From Multifurca ochricompacta (taxonomy: Eukaryota > Basidiomycota > Agaricomycetes > Russulales > Russulaceae), in the NCBI GenBank assembly GCA_022496185.1, contig WTXG01000004.1, positions 992,001 through 1,056,000 of the forward strand: DNA of 64,000 nt, given 5' to 3'. Position 1 is the stretch's first letter. Every line of letters starts with the position of its first letter. A program made the translations under genes and the position numbers. Below, piece after piece: positions 63,680 to 64,000 of this stretch. A model generated the notes under the pieces. The model searched no databases, had not been told where the DNA came from, and saw only the letters and a list, made by a program, of their open reading frames with translations.

Positions 63680-64000
63680 TCACTCGTTAAACCATTCATC
63701 CAATTGCACCATTAATTCATACCACTCCCTCTCATCCCCTTTCTTCACCCTCCCCAACCACCTCTCCACCTCTTCTTCGCCAAGTGATTCCACTTTCACC
63801 CATGCCCGACGCAACCTCGTCATCTCCTTCTCCGCGAAGACCCTCCAAGTCTCCGTGAACGCCGTGCCCAGCGGCGGCAAGCCGGGTCTCCCGCCCAGAC
63901 CGCGTTCTTGTAACAATCGAACGAGCGCGTTTTGATAAGCCGTGCCGCCTCCCGGCTGGGGGATCCGGTGTCCGACGCGCGCAGGATCCTCCAGTTCGGC
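63680..64000 (-). CDS. C-terminus of an unrecognised protein (partial)
   Basis: An open frame enters from the right edge and ends at TAA 63680 after 106 codons. It reads GHRIPQPGGGTAYQNALVRL, LPPLGTAFTETWRVFAEKEM, then a charged helix (LRRAWVKVESLGEEEVERWL) and ends LMVQLDEWFNE. CpG-rich codon use and continuity to the window edge favour a real host gene. It lies upstream of the P450 and on the same strand, about 190 bp away. Family not recognised. Confidence 0.55.
   Translation of the reverse strand, partial: AELEDPARVGHRIPQPGGGTAYQNALVRLLQERGLGGRPGLPPLGTAFTETWRVFAEKEMTRLRRAWVKVESLGEEEVERWLGRVKKGDEREWYELMVQLDEWFNE

Overview
This window looks like a repeat-rich piece of a basidiomycete genome, most likely a mushroom-forming Agaricomycete. 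The evidence is short (50-60 bp) GT-AG introns, an intronless F-box gene, a TPR-CHAT protein, an OrdA-like fungal P450, and chromodomain Gypsy elements. About 48 kb (7.7-55.7 kb) is one nested transposon cluster, with ordinary genes on both sides.

Left flank (1-7.7 kb): the N-terminus of a membrane protein (minus strand), an F-box-like gene in divergent orientation, a 3.8-kb gene-free interval, and a two-exon gene of unknown function.

Old, CpG-poor nest (7.7-31.2 kb). A Tc1/mariner fossil is split by a fold-back element with 10-bp target duplications and by a small hAT MITE with an 8-bp duplication. An LTR follows, interrupted by a hAT element that itself contains a deletion derivative of a second hAT family. 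Gypsy family A (copies A1-A4) and Gypsy family B are interleaved with LTRs of a Copia family. A1 is complete (matching LTRs, TSD cagag) but full of premature stops, mostly at codons that are CGA in the younger copy A4. The two A1 LTRs differ mainly as TG in one and CA in the other, the footprint of CpG deamination.

Younger nest (31.2-55.7 kb). A Copia element, inserted in Gypsy-A3, carries Gypsy-A4 (33234-41363, TSD cattg) inside its gag region. A4 is in turn broken by a solo LTR in its integrase region and by a 1-nt frameshift in reverse transcriptase. The Copia is cut off at 44252 by the LTR of a minus-strand Gypsy (C), whose internal region is barely recognisable and holds a 132-bp tandem repeat. 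A 5.4-kb hAT transposon (50106-55545) with an intron-rich transposase gene ends the nest. Its 1.3-kb internally deleted relative lies at 12194-13475.

Right flank (55.7-64 kb): an intact 1055-residue TPR-CHAT protein, scrambled Gypsy fragments, a multi-exon P450, and the C-terminus of an unrecognised gene at the window edge.

The most interesting biology is in Gypsy family A. Its primer-binding site is complementary to the predicted 5' end of its own transcript (Tf1-type self-priming). A conserved A AAA AAG heptamer sits where a -1 shift would join gag to pol. Downstream of the chromodomain there is a third ORF of about 404 residues with two canonical zinc knuckles and two degenerate ones. Family B shows the same self-priming geometry with a different sequence.
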